Notes under the pieces: generated by a model | Told to the model about the DNA's origin: nothing | Database searches by the model: none | The model's input: only the letters and a program-made list of their open reading frames with translations | Assembly (NCBI GenBank): GCA_009731375.1 | Contig: BJOX01000016.1 | Coordinates: forward strand, 1,190,130 to 1,222,163 | Origin: Paulinella micropora | Taxonomy: Eukaryota > Cercozoa > Imbricatea > Euglyphida | Reading direction: 5' to 3' | Length of the DNA: 32,034 nucleotides | In this document: piece by piece, positions 30,113 to 32,034 of the stretch | Position numbering within the stretch: the stretch's first letter is position 1 | How the letters are laid out: every line of letters starts with the position of its first letter | Made by a program: the position numbers and the translations under genes

Positions 30113-30290
30113 CACTGCCTACGGGCCTAAAGAGGGCGTTGGACACCTCATCATCAGATGATACCTGAGTGTGGGACAAGTTCAGCGTTGATCACATCCT
30201 AAGCCGGAGTGTGGTTGGCCAAACCCCCTTGGGGAGTCACCTCGTGTCTACCAGCTTTTGCGAGTGCCACCGTTATATATAGTACTGAGT
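28943..30290 (+). mobile_element. Truncated non-LTR retrotransposon (L2/CR1/Jockey-like)
   Basis: The RT ORF is followed by a 178-bp 3' untranslated region ending TTATATATAGTACTGAGT, shared exactly with 26690. No poly-A tail is seen. The tail string TACTGAGTGAGAATATAAC recurs at about 30284 and 30365, so the 3' end is a short tandem repeat, as in several CR1/L2-type elements. The 5' breakpoint is in (TAG)n. Assignment below the L2/CR1/Jockey group would need a tree. Confidence 0.85.
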
Positions 30291-30511
30291 GAGAATATAA
30301 CACTTTCAACATATATATATAAATATATATATTATATATATTTATGTATATATATAATATATAGTACTGAGTGAGAATATAACTCTTTCAACATATATAT
30401 ACATATATATATATATTATATTATTATATATATTTCCGTTTTTTTTTTTTTTTTTTTTCTCGTTCCTCACTGAACTAGAACTTTACTTTGACTTCATAAA
30501 AGATTAATCTA

Positions 30512-30543
<32 letters not shown>

Positions 30544-30679
30544 TATTAATATATATGTACATATATATATATTTTTTAATTCCATATATATTTATTATTA
30601 TTGTTATTACTATTTTATTATTATTATATTATTATTATTATTATTATTTTATTTTATTTTAATATTTTTAATCTAAGTC
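30291..30679. repeat. AT-rich tail region with short tandem repeats
   Basis: TATATA repeats, a T run of about 21 at 30438-30458, and a (TTA)n run at 30594-30655. It precedes block R1 copy 4 and matches the lead of R1 copy 2. Confidence 0.85.
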
Positions 30680-30839
30680 ATTTTATTTTAATACTTTAAT
30701 ATTTTGATAATTTCTCATTACCTTTAATAACTTGAGACGTAGGTCACCATCTAGTTAAATCAATAGCTCTTGAGCTAACGATTTGTATGGATAGACCAGA
30801 GGTTAAATTTTTAACTTCATTAAACCGAAGGCCTAGGCC

Positions 30840-30843
<4 letters not shown>
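30680..30843 (+). repeat. Block R1, copy 4
   Basis: Same block as 26996-27154, with TTAAATTTTTAAC where copy 1 has TTAAATTGTTAAC, ending in AGGCCTAGGCCTAG and (TAG)n. Confidence 0.88.
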
Positions 30844-30873
<30 letters not shown>

Positions 30874-30916
30874 TGTTGTTGTTGTTGTTGTTCCGGCAAA
30901 AAATTGGATTAGTACT

Positions 30917-30980
<64 letters not shown>

Positions 30981-31061
30981 AAGTAGTTGTTCCGGCAAAA
31001 AATTGGATTAGTACTGTCTGATGTCCTTTGGAATCACAATTAAATAAAAAAAAACCATCGT
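30844..31061. repeat. (TAG)n with two R3 blocks
   Basis: TAG repeats with R3 at 30891-30917 and 30990-31016. The second R3 copy is followed by unique sequence TCTGATGTCCTTTGG rather than by TAG. Confidence 0.9.
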
Positions 31062-31215
31062 CTTTTGCGGTTTGTATCATACGCTCTTCTCACTCTTATA
31101 TTGAAGCTGTTAATTCTGTTTAACACATTAAATCAGCCCTATATGTTCTGTAAATTTTGCAAGCATGATCGGGTTATTTTTATCGTTTTCCCCGTTAACT
31201 GAATGAAAAAAATTA
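31062..31215 (+). repeat. Block R2, diverged copy 3
   Basis: Matches 27562-27741 with many substitutions and a different middle (TCAGCCCTATATG), keeping TTGAAGCTGT and GATCGGGTTATTTTTATCG. It is followed by a run of C and then (TAG)n. Confidence 0.75.
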
Positions 31216-31234
31216 GACATCCCCCCCCCCAACC

Positions 31235-31278
31235 CTCCCTGTAGGAGTAGTAGGTAGTAGTAGTAGCAGCAGCAGTAT

Positions 31279-31376
<98 letters not shown>

Positions 31377-31414
31377 AGAAAGAGTAGTAGTAAGTAGAAG
31401 TAGTAAGTAGTAGT

Positions 31415-31471
<57 letters not shown>

Positions 31472-31535
31472 AAGTAGTTAGTAGTAGGTAGTAGTAGAAG
31501 TGGTAGCAATAGTGGTAGTAGTAATGTAGTAGTTA

Positions 31536-31607
<72 letters not shown>

Positions 31608-31655
31608 AGTAGTAGTAGTAAGTAGTAGTAGTAAGTAGTAGTAGTAAGTAGTAGT

Positions 31656-31699
<44 letters not shown>

Positions 31700-31758
31700 T
31701 CAATAGTAGTAGTAGTAAGTAGTAGTAGTAGTAAGTAGTAGTAGTAAGTAGTAGTAGT

Positions 31759-31839
<81 letters not shown>

Positions 31840-31840
31840 C
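31235..31840. repeat. (TAG)n array with TAAG phase slips
   Basis: About 600 bp of TAG repeat with regularly spaced extra A (AGTAAGTAG) that shifts the repeat phase. Confidence 0.97.

Positions 31841-32034
<194 letters not shown>

Overview
This is a eukaryotic nuclear sequence, shown by a multi-exon transporter gene with GT...AG introns, a non-LTR retrotransposon, several miniature fold-back elements and an extreme load of microsatellites. Nothing bacterial, organellar or viral was seen. I cannot name the lineage. The retrotransposon looks like the L2/CR1/Jockey type, which is common in animals but not limited to them. More than half of the window is simple repeat, and six N gaps (5155-5436, 8872-9201, 15583-15731, 17513-17522, 23742-23752, 26691-26995) mostly interrupt homopolymer or purine/pyrimidine tracts, so local structure there is uncertain.

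Layout. 1-4326: degenerate (GATA/CTAT)n arrays carrying two full 455-bp copies and one truncated copy of an unknown repeat. 4411-6347: small dispersed elements, including one inserted inside another. 6348-8636: a mirror-image GATA array studded with a conserved block of about 35 bp. 8655-12660: dinucleotide, hexamer, pentamer (TGTAA, 1.1 kb), (CTA)n and (TTAG)n arrays with short duplicated units between them. 12659-15345: more GATA arrays around an 80-bp block shared with the previous array and a GC-rich fold-back element. 15732-17850: poly-G, (GA)n and (GTT)n. 17851-19493: non-repetitive sequence, a long hairpin element and AT/GTAT repeats.

19494-22480 is the one convincing host gene: a 12-helix major facilitator superfamily transporter, most like the SLC18/SLC18B1 (vesicular amine transporter-like) group. 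Two introns are well supported by splice sites and by phase. Each intron carries a copy of the same CACAT-ended fold-back MITE with a 3-bp target duplication, close on either side of the tiny 78-nt exon 2. The reading frame breaks at four places, three of them in short homopolymers and one in a coding (CTA)n repeat. Either the base calls are wrong or this is a young pseudogene. No start codon was found.

22481-26376 is non-coding, with arrays and dispersed repeats. 26377-32034 is dominated by (TAG)n. It holds a 5'-truncated reverse transcriptase ORF (28943-30112), an identical copy of its 3' end 3.6 kb upstream, and several smaller repeated blocks that always abut (TAG)n.

The most interesting themes are: (1) exon 2 of the transporter bracketed by complementary fold-back MITEs; (2) at least four families of small palindromic elements, one caught inserted into another; (3) recurring blocks whose edges are always microsatellite, suggesting that the microsatellites are carried by the elements or guide their placement.
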